From positions 42,848 through 106,847 of the forward strand of contig JALFNN010000065.1 of NCBI GenBank assembly GCA_022774325.1: a stretch of DNA of 64,000 bases, written 5' to 3'. Within the stretch, counting starts at the first letter, position 1. Every line of letters starts with the position of its first letter. This DNA is from a bacterium. GTDB lineage: Bacteria > Bacillota > Clostridia > Lachnospirales > Lachnospiraceae. Below are positions 1 to 8,083 of the stretch, piece by piece. Under the pieces are notes generated by a model. The model worked only from the letters and a program-made list of their open reading frames with translations. It ran no database searches and was not told the DNA's origin. The translations under genes and the position numbers were made by a program.

Positions 1-1103
1 TTCTGGAAGTAATGCCGGACGGGTATGGCTTTATACGTTCCAAGAATTATCTTCCCGGTGAGGATGATGTTTATGTGTCTCCGTCTCAGATCCGCAGGTT
101 CGGACTTAAGACGGGCGATATCCTGACCGGTAACACCAGAGTGAAGACAATGCAGGAAAAGTTCAGTGCACTCCTGTATCTGACACAGATCAACGGCGTT
201 TCTCCGGCAGAAGCTGCAAAACGGAGAAATTTTGAGGATATGACACCGATTTTCCCGAATAAGAGGCTGAGCCTTGAGACAGGGCGGACAAGCACCTCCA
301 TGCGTGTTATGGATCTGCTGTCCCCGATTGGAAAAGGACAGAGAGGTATGATCGTGTCGCCGCCGAAAGCCGGTAAGACAACGCTTCTGAAACAGGTTGC
401 ACTGTCTGTCAGAAAGAACAATCCGGAGGTTCATCTTCTGATTCTTCTGATCGATGAGAGACCGGAAGAAGTAACCGATATTAAGGAAGCGATTGAAGGC
501 GATAATGTGGAGGTGATCTATTCTACATTTGATGAATTGCCGGAACATCACAAGAGAGTCTCAGAGATGGTAATCGAGCGTGCGAAGAGACTGGTAGAGC
601 ATAAGAAAGATGTTATGATCCTTCTGGACAGTATTACAAGACTGGCTCGAGCGTACAATCTGGTTGTTCCGCCAAGCGGGCGAACACTGTCCGGTGGTCT
701 GGATCCGGCTGCACTCCATATGCCGAAGCGTTTCTTCGGTGCGGCCAGAAATATGAGGGAAGGCGGAAGCCTTACAATTCTTGCCACAGCGCTCGTTGAT
801 ACCGGAAGTAAGATGGATGATGTGATTTACGAGGAATTCAAAGGAACCGGTAATATGGAGCTTGTTCTCGACAGAAAGCTGTCTGAGAAGAGAATCTTCC
901 CGGCAATCGACATTCCGAAATCCGGAACCAGAAGAGATGACCTGCTCCTCAGCACAGAAGAGCAGGAGGCGGTTGATATTATGCGCCGCGCACTGAACGG
1001 CATGAAGCCGGATGAAGCTGTGGACAATATCCTGAATCTGTTTGACCGGACAAAGAACAATGCCGAGTTTGTTCAGATGGTCAAGAAAATGAAATGCATT
1101 TAA
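1..1103 (+). CDS. rho: Transcription termination factor Rho (5' end outside window)
   Basis: Hexameric RNA-dependent ATPase that ends transcription. The reading frame is open from the first bases of the window (Leu-Glu-Val precede the first Met at 12), so the N-terminus lies upstream. Visible are the end of the cold-shock-like RNA-binding domain (PDGYGFIRS), the P-loop SPPKAGKTT around nt 357-380, and the Walker B segment [16 protein letters not shown], followed by [20 protein letters not shown]. The C-terminus is complete. The next gene is rpmE, transcribed from its own promoter. Identity is secure; only the missing 5' part is unknown. Confidence 0.97.
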   Translation, partial: LEVMPDGYGFIRSKNYLPGEDDVYVSPSQIRRFGLKTGDILTGNTRVKTMQEKFSALLYLTQINGVSPAEAAKRRNFEDMTPIFPNKRLSLETGRTSTSMRVMDLLSPIGKGQRGMIVSPPKAGKTTLLKQVALSVRKNNPEVHLLILLIDERPEEVTDIKEAIEGDNVEVIYSTFDELPEHHKRVSEMVIERAKRLVEHKKDVMILLDSITRLARAYNLVVPPSGRTLSGGLDPAALHMPKRFFGAARNMREGGSLTILATALVDTGSKMDDVIYEEFKGTGNMELVLDRKLSEKRIFPAIDIPKSGTRRDDLLLSTEEQEAVDIMRRALNGMKPDEAVDNILNLFDRTKNNAEFVQMVKKMKCI

Positions 1104-1134
1104 GAATTTGGTTAATAATTTTAAATGAAAAAAC

Positions 1135-1163
1135 TTGCATTTGCACATGAAGTGTGCTACAAT
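1135..1163 (+). promoter_or_regulatory. Promoter for rpmE
   Basis: TTGCAT (1135-1140) and TACAAT (1158-1163) are separated by 17 bp, a good sigma-A promoter. It lies about 70 bp upstream of the L31 start. Confidence 0.7.
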
Positions 1164-1234
1164 AAGAAAGCTGTTTATAGACAATTAGCCGCGTTGAACG
1201 CGTAAAACGAATAAACTAAGAAGAGGTGAAAATC

Positions 1235-1435
1235 ATGAAAGAAGGAATCCATCCAGCATATCATCAGGCAACTGTAACCTGCAACTGCGGAAATACATTT
1301 GTAACAGGATCTACAAGCAAAGATATCCACGTAGAAATCTGCTCTAAGTGTCATCCGTTCTACACAGGACAGCAGAAGGCAACTCAGGCTCGTGGCCGTG
1401 TTGATAAGTTCAATAAGAAATACGGAATTAAATAA
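1235..1435 (+). CDS. rpmE: 50S ribosomal protein L31 (zinc-binding type)
   Basis: Small ribosomal protein of the 50S subunit, 66 aa. ATG 1235 is chosen over the in-frame GTG at 1226 because AAGAGG (1221-1226) sits 8 bases before the ATG. The cysteines C16 and C18 (VTCNCGNTF) and the pair in [10 protein letters not shown] form the zinc site of the C+ L31 class, the form used when zinc is plentiful. It lies between rho and the DUF1385 gene and is followed by a terminator, so it is probably monocistronic. Confidence 0.97.
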   Translation: MKEGIHPAYHQATVTCNCGNTFVTGSTSKDIHVEICSKCHPFYTGQQKATQARGRVDKFNKKYGIK

Positions 1436-1487
1436 TATCCGGAATAGGAAGAAAGCTTATCGAAGCTTTCATACTGTAAGATATCAG

Positions 1488-1523
1488 CAGGCTGAGGTTT
1501 TCAGAATCTCAGCCTGTTTTCTC
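1488..1523 (+). terminator. Rho-independent terminator after rpmE
   Basis: A perfect 9-bp stem (CAGGCTGAG at 1488-1496 with CTCAGCCTG at 1508-1516) is followed by TTTTCT. Confidence 0.9.
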
Positions 1524-1564
1524 TATAAGGTTTATATGGATTTGTATGATGGAAAGGAAATAAG

Positions 1565-2530
1565 ATGAAATCATCCAATATTGGAGGGCAGGCAGTTCTG
1601 GAAGGTGTCATGATGAAGAATCGTGATACTTACGCAGTTGCGGTAAGGAAGCCTGACGGAGAAATAGAGATCAAAAAAGACAACTACAGAAGTGTCACCG
1701 GTAAATGGTCGGCACTTACGAAGATTCCGTTCATACGCGGTGTGTTTAATTTTGTGGATTCCATGGTACTCGGAATGAGCACGCTGAACTGGTCCGCAGG
1801 ATTCTATGAAGAGGAAGAAGAAGCGCGGGAACGGACAGAAGCGGAGGAGAAGAAGGCCAAAAAGCAGGAGGATCTTCTGATGGCTTTGACAATGGTGGTA
1901 TCGTTTGTTCTGGCGATCGGCATCTTCATGGTGCTCCCTTATTTTATATCTGATTTTCTGAAAAAATGGGTGCCATCTTATACGGTACGGCTGATTCTGG
2001 AAGGTGTGGTCCGAATTGCAATTTTTGTCGGGTATGTAGCAGCCATTTCTTTGATGAAGGATATCCGGAGACTGTATCAGTATCATGGCGCAGAACACAA
2101 ATGTATCAATTGTATTGAGCATGGGCTTCCGCTTACCGTGGAAAATGTCCGCAAGAGTTCCAAGGAACATAAAAGATGTGGAACCAGTTTCATGCTGTTT
2201 GTCATGATTGTCGGAATCGTACTACTGTTTTTTGTAAGGGTTGATTCTGTTGTCATGCGGGTGATCGTGAGAATTGCGCTGCTTCCGATCATTGCCGGTA
2301 TTTCGTATGAGCTGATCAAATGGGCCGGGAACAGTAATAACCCGATTGTCTGTATCTTGAGTAAACCGGGACTCATGCTGCAGCATCTGACAACTAAGGA
2401 GCCGAATGATGAGATGATTCAGGTGGGAATCGCTTCCGTTGAAGCGGTATTTGACTGGAAAGAGTATCTGCGTAAGAATTTCGGATGGCAGGATGGAGAA
2501 GAGACAAGTGACGTATCAGGAAGCATATAA
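1565..2530 (+). CDS. DUF1385 family membrane protein
   Basis: Conserved protein of 321 aa. The N-terminus (SNIGGQAVLEGVMMKN) and the later YHGAEHKCINCIEHG segment are hallmarks of the DUF1385/YqhQ family. After a charged, coiled stretch rich in Glu and Lys (about residues 80-100) come at least two membrane segments (about 105-130 and 140-160) and further hydrophobic segments near 215-240. RBS GGAAAGGA precedes ATG 1565. In clostridia this gene commonly sits directly upstream of prmC-prfA, as here. The biochemical role is unknown. The 3' end overlaps prmC. Confidence 0.85.
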   Translation: MKSSNIGGQAVLEGVMMKNRDTYAVAVRKPDGEIEIKKDNYRSVTGKWSALTKIPFIRGVFNFVDSMVLGMSTLNWSAGFYEEEEEARERTEAEEKKAKKQEDLLMALTMVVSFVLAIGIFMVLPYFISDFLKKWVPSYTVRLILEGVVRIAIFVGYVAAISLMKDIRRLYQYHGAEHKCINCIEHGLPLTVENVRKSSKEHKRCGTSFMLFVMIVGIVLLFFVRVDSVVMRVIVRIALLPIIAGISYELIKWAGNSNNPIVCILSKPGLMLQHLTTKEPNDEMIQVGIASVEAVFDWKEYLRKNFGWQDGEETSDVSGSI

Positions 2531-3440
2531 AAAAGCAGTACGGAATCTAAATGAAAATCAGATTTCAGATGCAGAGAGTGATGCCTGGATCCTGATGGAA
2601 CATGTGACGGGAATGAACCGCACTCGATATTATGTGGACGGATTCGATGAAATGGATCCTGAAGATGAAAAGCAGTATTTTGAATTGATCGGGAAACGGC
2701 TTCAGAGAATACCGGTTCAGCATCTGACCGGGATTCAGGAATTTATGGGAATGGCATTTATGGTCAATGAGCATGTGCTGATTCCCAGGCAGGATACCGA
2801 GATCCTGGTGGAAGAGGCGGAGAACTCTCCGCGGATCAGAGGCGAGGAATTTGGCGATGAGGCGAGAGAAGAATTTCCAGAAGAGCTGATTCGAAGAGAG
2901 ATTCCGGGGAATATAGAAGTGCTGGATATGTGCACAGGATCCGGCTGTATTATTATCAGTATGAAGAAAAGAAATCCGGAACTGGTCTGCACTGCAGTGG
3001 ATGTCTCGGAAGAGGCGCTTGCAGTTGCAAGAGAAAATGCCCGCAGACTGGGAGCTGATGTGGAATTTATTAAGAGCGATATGTTTTCCGAAATACAGGG
3101 GCAATTCGACATCATCGTTTCTAATCCGCCTTATATACCGACCGCAGTAATCGGGGGATTGGAAGAAGAAGTGCAGAAATATGATCCGTTTATCGCGTTG
3201 GACGGACGGGAAGACGGACTTTATTTCTATCGGATTCTGGCGGAAGAGAGCAGAAAGTATCTGAAAGATGGCGGGTATTTGTATCTGGAGATCGGCCATG
3301 ATCAGAAGGAAGCGGTCGAAGAGCTGCTTCGTGAGGCCGGATTTGAGAAAATACATACACAAAAGGATTTGGCAGGTCTTGACCGGGTCGTTTCCGGCGT
3401 GTACAATATTTCAGGAGAGAATAGTAAAATAGAATCATAA
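2508..3440 (+). CDS. prmC: Release factor glutamine N5-methyltransferase PrmC
   Basis: Methylates the Gln of the GGQ motif of peptide chain release factors, using SAM. The catalytic NPPY motif is at residues 206-209 (SNPPYIP), after the SAM-binding motif VLDMCTGSGCI. An internal acidic insert (EEFGDEAREEFPEEL) lies before it. Start choice: the frame opens earlier, but GTG 2508 has GGAG 9 bases upstream and gives the usual MTYQEAYKKAV N-terminus. ATG 2493 is the alternative, with poor spacing. It overlaps the end of the DUF1385 gene by 23 nt and precedes its substrate gene prfA. Confidence 0.93.
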   Translation: MTYQEAYKKAVRNLNENQISDAESDAWILMEHVTGMNRTRYYVDGFDEMDPEDEKQYFELIGKRLQRIPVQHLTGIQEFMGMAFMVNEHVLIPRQDTEILVEEAENSPRIRGEEFGDEAREEFPEELIRREIPGNIEVLDMCTGSGCIIISMKKRNPELVCTAVDVSEEALAVARENARRLGADVEFIKSDMFSEIQGQFDIIVSNPPYIPTAVIGGLEEEVQKYDPFIALDGREDGLYFYRILAEESRKYLKDGGYLYLEIGHDQKEAVEELLREAGFEKIHTQKDLAGLDRVVSGVYNISGENSKIES

Positions 3441-3476
3441 AGGCTGAGACTAAGCTGATAGCAGGAGGAGAATAAT

Positions 3477-4550
3477 ATGTTTGACAAATTAGAGGATTTG
3501 CTGATCCGCTATGAAGAGATTATGGGCGAACTGCAGGAACCGGATGTGGTGAATGACCAGAATCGTTTCCGCAAGCTCATGAAGGAACAGAATGATCTGA
3601 CCCCGATTGTTGAGGCATATAAGGAATATAAGAGTTGTAAGCAGAATATAGAGGACAGCCTTCTTATGCTGGAAGAAGAAAGCGACGAAGAGATGAAGGA
3701 ACTGGCAAAAGAAGAGCTGAATGACTCCAAAAAGAGAATCGAAGAATTAGAGCAGGAACTGAAAATCCTGCTGTTACCGAAAGATCCGAACGATGACAAA
3801 AACGTTATCGTGGAGATTCGTGCAGGAGCGGGCGGAGATGAAGCAGCACTTTTCGCTGCAGAGATCTACCGCATGTATATCCATTACGCGGACAGCCGAC
3901 GCTGGAAAAGTGAGATCATTTCCTTAAGTGAAAATGGGATCGGCGGTTTTAAGGAAGTTGTGTTCATGTTAACCGGGCAGGGAGCATATTCCCGTATGAA
4001 ATACGAAAGCGGTGTACATCGAGTACAGCGTGTACCGGAGACGGAAAGCGGCGGACGTATCCATACATCAACGATCACGGTAGCAGTTATGCCGGAAGCG
4101 GAAGAAGTGGATGTTGTGATCGATGAGAAAGATATCCGTATTGACGTTATGCGTGCTTCCGGAAATGGTGGACAGTGTGTCAACACAACGGACTCTGCGG
4201 TTCGTCTGACCCACTACCCGACAGGAATTGTCATTTACAGCCAGACCGAGAAATCACAGCTTCAGAATAAGGAAAAGGCTTTCCGTCTTCTGCGTTCTAA
4301 ACTGTATGAGCTGGAACTGGAGAAGCAGCAGTCGGCAGAAGCCGAGGCAAGAAGAAGCCAGATCGGAACCGGTGACCGTTCCGAGAAGATCCGTACCTAT
4401 AACTTCCCGCAGGGACGCGTGACGGATCACAGAATTAAGCTCACGTTGCATAAACTTGATACGATTATGAACGGAGATCTGGATGAAATCATTGACAGTC
4501 TGATTGCGGCTGACCAGGCAGCGAAGCTGACGAAGATGAATGAGAATTAA
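3477..4550 (+). CDS. prfA: Peptide chain release factor 1
   Basis: Reads UAA and UAG in the ribosomal A site and triggers peptide release; 357 aa, normal length. The GGQ motif is at residues 231-233 ([11 protein letters not shown]). The anticodon-like tripeptide is PET (187-189), which fits the PxT of RF1 and excludes RF2, which has SPF. The RBS AGGAGG lies just before ATG 3477. It sits 36 bp after prmC, whose product modifies it, and is followed by a strong terminator. Confidence 0.97.
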   Translation: MFDKLEDLLIRYEEIMGELQEPDVVNDQNRFRKLMKEQNDLTPIVEAYKEYKSCKQNIEDSLLMLEEESDEEMKELAKEELNDSKKRIEELEQELKILLLPKDPNDDKNVIVEIRAGAGGDEAALFAAEIYRMYIHYADSRRWKSEIISLSENGIGGFKEVVFMLTGQGAYSRMKYESGVHRVQRVPETESGGRIHTSTITVAVMPEAEEVDVVIDEKDIRIDVMRASGNGGQCVNTTDSAVRLTHYPTGIVIYSQTEKSQLQNKEKAFRLLRSKLYELELEKQQSAEAEARRSQIGTGDRSEKIRTYNFPQGRVTDHRIKLTLHKLDTIMNGDLDEIIDSLIAADQAAKLTKMNEN

Positions 4551-4599
4551 GTATAGAGCAAATCCTATATATTAAAACGTGAACGTGAAATAACGAGAG

Positions 4600-4638
4600 A
4601 CCACATAGATTGTATGCGATACGGCTATGTGGTTTTTT
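4600..4638 (+). terminator. Terminator after prfA
   Basis: Stem ACCACATAG (4600-4608) pairs with CTATGTGGT (4625-4633), followed by a run of six T. Confidence 0.92.
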
Positions 4639-4648
4639 ATTTACCATA

Positions 4649-4677
4649 TTGGAAGAATAAAGGAAAAATAGTATAAT
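4649..4677 (+). promoter_or_regulatory. Promoter for the C39-like membrane protein
   Basis: TTGGAA (4649-4654), 17 bp, then TATAAT (4672-4677). It begins immediately after the prfA terminator. Confidence 0.6.
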
Positions 4678-4762
4678 GAAAACGAACGTTTGATTTACTA
4701 ATCAACATAAAACTACCGTAAAGGAGCGGTACGAGATAATAATTGATCGGAGGTATTTCGAG

Positions 4763-6190
4763 ATGAAAAAAATCAAGAAGCTTATGCCGGTGCTTTTAAG
4801 TTTTGTATTTGTTGTATCTACATTTATGACAATTACAGTTTTTGCAGCCGAAGCAGAACAGAACGGTTTAGTGGCTACGCTTACTTTCGACAAGCCGGAA
4901 TATGCGGCAAATGAAGATGTCAATGTAACGCTTACCGTAAAAAATAACAATTCATATGCCGTTAAAGATATTCAGACAGAGATAACTCTGCCCGACGGTG
5001 TCACGCTGAAAGACGGCAGCTTAACACAGGAAGCTTTTGAACTGAACAGTACCGAAAGCAAGACTTGCGAGCTTATCAAAATTGTAAAGGCAACCGAGCC
5101 TACAACTGATACAACCAGTCAGCAGACGGGAGATAATTCCCATACAGGTCTTTTTGTTGTTTTGATGATTTTGTCGGGCGGTGCGTTGCTCTTTATCGGA
5201 ATTAAACAGAAGAAATTACACGCAAAAGGGACAATGTCTCTTATCCTCTGCTTTGCAATGGCGGGAGCAATGCTGCCTATGACAGCAAATGCCACATCCG
5301 AGAAGAAGAGTTTTTCTGTTGAAGAAACCGTAAAAATTGACGGCAAAAATGTGACCGTTAAAGCCACTGTCTCCTACGCATTTGAACAATACAGTGACGT
5401 GACCGTTACGGACGGAACCGCAACAATTACGGCAAACGAAGTACCCGAAGCTGAAGATCTTGCCAATCAAATGAAGGATTATTACTTGAACGACACTGAA
5501 CCGGAAGGAAATACATTTTATAATTATAATATTTCAAAAATGTCGTTGCCTGAAACGGATGAAACAGGAAAATGTAAATTTTTAAAATTACCGTTATATA
5601 GACAAAGCCATAATTTTACCTGTGGAGTGGCTTGCGTTGCATCTGTTTTACGCTATGCAGGGTATGATTTTGACACCAGAGAAGATCGATTACTTTGGGA
5701 ACTTGCAGCAACTCCGGAAAATGGGACGAACTATGTGAATATAACAGAATATTTAGATGCCGTTCGTATAGATGATTTTCCGAATACACCAGTGATTGCA
5801 ACAGAGGTTGTGTGTGAAGATTATGCTTCAAATGACTTGACGCTTACAGATAGTTTGCTATCGCAATTAAGGGCAGCTCTTGATGATGATTCTCCTGTTA
5901 TTTGTGCGATTCAAGCATGGAGGGATGACGGTGATTATAAGGCTAAAACAGAAGACGACGGTCACTATGTTGTGTTAATTGGATATAAGAAGGATACGGA
6001 AAAAGATACATATATTTATTATTTTATAGATCCATCTACTGCCGGTAGTTACACATATCTTACAGAAGAAGAATTTAGCTTGCGATGGCACGATAGTTTA
6101 GAAGGAAAATCAAAACGAATCGGAATTATAGTTTCGTATTTAAATTCAATACAGGAAGTCCCAATTGATGTTGTATATCATTTAGATTAA
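4763..6190 (+). CDS. Secreted/membrane protein: Ig-like domain, two membrane segments, C39-like cysteine peptidase domain
   Basis: 475 aa. Residues 1-29 form a signal peptide ending in TVFAAEA. Residues 33-110 look like a bacterial Ig-like/DUF11-type beta domain (KPEYAANEDVNVTLTVKNNN). A Thr-rich linker with QTGDNS, resembling the end of an LPXTG-type anchor, leads into TM1 (about 128-147) and KQKK. TM2 (about 157-177) ends in TANA. After a second beta-rich region comes a peptidase_C39_2-like domain with Cys287 (NFTCGVACVAS), His401 (DDGHYVVLIGY) and a following FIDPSTAG. Both large domains should face outside. Base composition changes inside the gene: the part up to about 5,500 is richer in GC than the C39 part, which suggests a fusion. 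The substrate is unknown, and no bacteriocin or ABC transporter gene is adjacent. Confidence 0.7.
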   Translation: MKKIKKLMPVLLSFVFVVSTFMTITVFAAEAEQNGLVATLTFDKPEYAANEDVNVTLTVKNNNSYAVKDIQTEITLPDGVTLKDGSLTQEAFELNSTESKTCELIKIVKATEPTTDTTSQQTGDNSHTGLFVVLMILSGGALLFIGIKQKKLHAKGTMSLILCFAMAGAMLPMTANATSEKKSFSVEETVKIDGKNVTVKATVSYAFEQYSDVTVTDGTATITANEVPEAEDLANQMKDYYLNDTEPEGNTFYNYNISKMSLPETDETGKCKFLKLPLYRQSHNFTCGVACVASVLRYAGYDFDTREDRLLWELAATPENGTNYVNITEYLDAVRIDDFPNTPVIATEVVCEDYASNDLTLTDSLLSQLRAALDDDSPVICAIQAWRDDGDYKAKTEDDGHYVVLIGYKKDTEKDTYIYYFIDPSTAGSYTYLTEEEFSLRWHDSLEGKSKRIGIIVSYLNSIQEVPIDVVYHLD

Positions 6191-6231
6191 CGAATAAAAT
6201 GATAGCGCAAATGAATAAGAGTAAATAAGCC

Positions 6232-6269
6232 AAAGGCGATCAACCGTAAAAAGTTGGTCGCTTTTGTTA
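6232..6269 (+). terminator. Terminator after the C39-like gene
   Basis: GCGATCAAC pairs with GTTGGTCGC (one G-U pair) around a short A-rich loop. A downstream TTTTGTT completes it. Confidence 0.8.
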
Positions 6270-6434
6270 CTTGTTAAACATATATAACCTATCGACTAAA
6301 TAGGCTTATAATGGTAGTATTCATAGGGGATAAAGGAAGGCATTTCTGGCAGGAGTGGCAGTGGTGCTGATTTCTATTATGTTGGGAATGATATGTAATA
6401 TATTATTATTATTACGTTTGATATAGGAGCAGAG

Positions 6435-7592
6435 ATGAAGAAGATTACTGTAGAAGAATTGGAAAAGATAGAATGGAACCAAAGTATGGTGGTGGATATC
6501 CGCCCCAATGATCAGTATCAGCGGGGAACCTTCCCGGGAGCGGTGAATATTCCGATGGCTGAACTGGAAGAACGCAGGAAAGAACTGGATGAGGCAAAAA
6601 CCATCTATATGCTCTGTCATACCGGAGACAGAAGCCAGGAATATGTGGAAGAACTGGAAGATGAAGGGTACGATGCAGTCAATGTGGAGGGTGGCTATCG
6701 AGCTTACTTACGTTTGTCTTTGTCGAGGTTTATGCAGGGGAATTGTCAAAAAGAAAAAGAGGAGAAAAAAGAAGAGATCGAGCGAAGCATCATTAAGAAA
6801 TACCGCAGAGCGATCTGGCGGCCATTTACCAAAGCACTGAATGAATATCAGCTGATCCAGGAAGGAGACCGTGTGGCAGTGTGCATATCCGGGGGAAAGG
6901 ATTCCATGCTTCTTGCAAAATTAATACAGGAATTGAAGAAGCATGGTAAGGTTCATTTTGAGGTAGTATTTCTGATTATGAATCCAGGATACAATGAAGA
7001 TAACTGGAAAATTATTCGGGATAATGCCAATCTCCTTGGTATACCGCTTACTGTATTTGAGACTGATATTTTTGATACCGTGGCGGCAATTGATAAGAAT
7101 CCCTGCTATCTCTGTGCGAGAATGCGACGGGGATATCTGTATTCCAAGGCAAAGGAACTGGGATGTAATAAGATTGCGTTAGGGCATCATTTTGATGATG
7201 TCATCGAAACCATTCTCATGGGCATGTTATACAGCGGTAAAGTGGAAACGATGATGCCGAAGCTTCACAGTCAGAATTTTGAAGGAATGGAGTTGATACG
7301 GCCGCTGTATCTGGTAAAAGAAGAGGCAATCAAAGCTTGGAGGGACTCTAATGGACTTCATTTTATCCAATGTGCCTGCCGGTTTACGGAAAATTGTGTG
7401 AGCTGCGGTGGAGGAAGAGGATCGAAAAGAGATGAAATGAAGGAATTGATTGCACAGTTCAGAAAAACAAGTGATGTCATTGATACAAATATATTTAACA
7501 GTGTTAGGAAAATCAATTTACGAAAGGTGATCGGATACTGCAAAGATGATATTGAGTATAACTTTCTGGATGATTATGAATTAACAAGATGA
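6435..7592 (+). CDS. Rhodanese-PP-loop fusion, TtcA-like tRNA thiolation protein
   Basis: 385 aa in two parts. Residues 1-95 are a rhodanese domain (VVDIRPNDQYQRGTFPGAVN) with the persulfide cysteine C61 in LCHTGDRS. Residues about 115-385 are an ATP pyrophosphatase of the TtcA/TilS type, with PP-loop SGGKDS at 152-157, the CYLCARMRRG pair of cysteines, GHHFDDVIET, and a distal CVSCGGG. TtcA proteins bind an Fe-S cluster and put sulfur on a tRNA cytidine; the fused rhodanese could deliver the sulfur. RBS AGGAGC precedes ATG 6435. The exact tRNA target is inferred only from the family. Confidence 0.85.
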   Translation: MKKITVEELEKIEWNQSMVVDIRPNDQYQRGTFPGAVNIPMAELEERRKELDEAKTIYMLCHTGDRSQEYVEELEDEGYDAVNVEGGYRAYLRLSLSRFMQGNCQKEKEEKKEEIERSIIKKYRRAIWRPFTKALNEYQLIQEGDRVAVCISGGKDSMLLAKLIQELKKHGKVHFEVVFLIMNPGYNEDNWKIIRDNANLLGIPLTVFETDIFDTVAAIDKNPCYLCARMRRGYLYSKAKELGCNKIALGHHFDDVIETILMGMLYSGKVETMMPKLHSQNFEGMELIRPLYLVKEEAIKAWRDSNGLHFIQCACRFTENCVSCGGGRGSKRDEMKELIAQFRKTSDVIDTNIFNSVRKINLRKVIGYCKDDIEYNFLDDYELTR

Positions 7593-7665
7593 ACTCTATT
7601 CTGTATGTGAAAAAGCGAATGAATTGCTTAACTAAAATCAGCAGAAAGACAGGAGGGCTTTAACA

Positions 7666-7824
7666 ATTCTGAAACAATTATTAAGGAAAGACGTGATGGC
7701 AATTATGACAAGTGGAAAATGGGATCTGGAATCTATTATCACTCAGGAATTCCCGCTGGAGCAGATCTCGGAGGCGATTCAGAATGCGACTGAACCGGAA
7801 AAGGCGTTTAATGTGACGATTTAA
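7666..7824 (+). pseudogene. 3' stump of a zinc-dependent alcohol dehydrogenase
   Basis: The open frame reads ...GKWDLESIITQEFPLEQ, then ISEAIQNATEPEKAFNVTI and a stop. This matches the conserved C-terminus of medium-chain, threonine/sorbitol-type dehydrogenases. There is no Rossmann or catalytic domain upstream, since the frame closes at 7633, so only the last 50 or so codons remain. The rest of 7593-8083 holds no other gene, only the uvrB control region. Confidence 0.6.
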
Positions 7825-7890
7825 TTTGAGTAGATTTTTATGCTTAAATGGTAACTTAGATGATACACAGAAAGTGTTAAAAGGCATGAT

Positions 7891-7932
7891 AAAAAGTACA
7901 GAACAAATGTTCATTTTGTTCTGTACTTTTTT
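7891..7932 (+). promoter_or_regulatory. Inverted repeat with SOS (LexA) box upstream of uvrBA
   Basis: AAAAAGTACAGAACA and TGTTCTGTACTTTTT form a 15-bp inverted repeat. Within it, GAACAAATGTTC (7901-7912) fits the Gram-positive LexA box GAAC-N4-GTTC. A TATACT (-10-like) follows at 7945-7950. Because uvrBA is a classic SOS operon, LexA control is likely. The same structure could also act as a terminator, since a T-run follows it. Confidence 0.65.
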
Positions 7933-8083
7933 GGCCTTTGATGCTATACTGTACTGTACATAGAATGGGTACTGGAAATGTGCAAGAAGTAGAGTTCCAG
8001 ATGTTATAAAAATATGAAAATTGATGAAAAAGTTTATTCCAACTATCGAGTTTCCCTCGAGGGTTCAAACATAGGAGGACTAC

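Noticed and set aside
5113..5215. True LPXTG sorting signal in the 4763 protein
   Set aside because: The motif is only QTGDNS, and the chain continues through a second helix into a folded domain, so sortase cleavage would remove the peptidase.
7891..7932. Plain terminator for an upstream gene
   Set aside because: It could terminate, but the upstream gene is a stump and the GAAC-N4-GTTC core before uvrB fits an SOS operator better.
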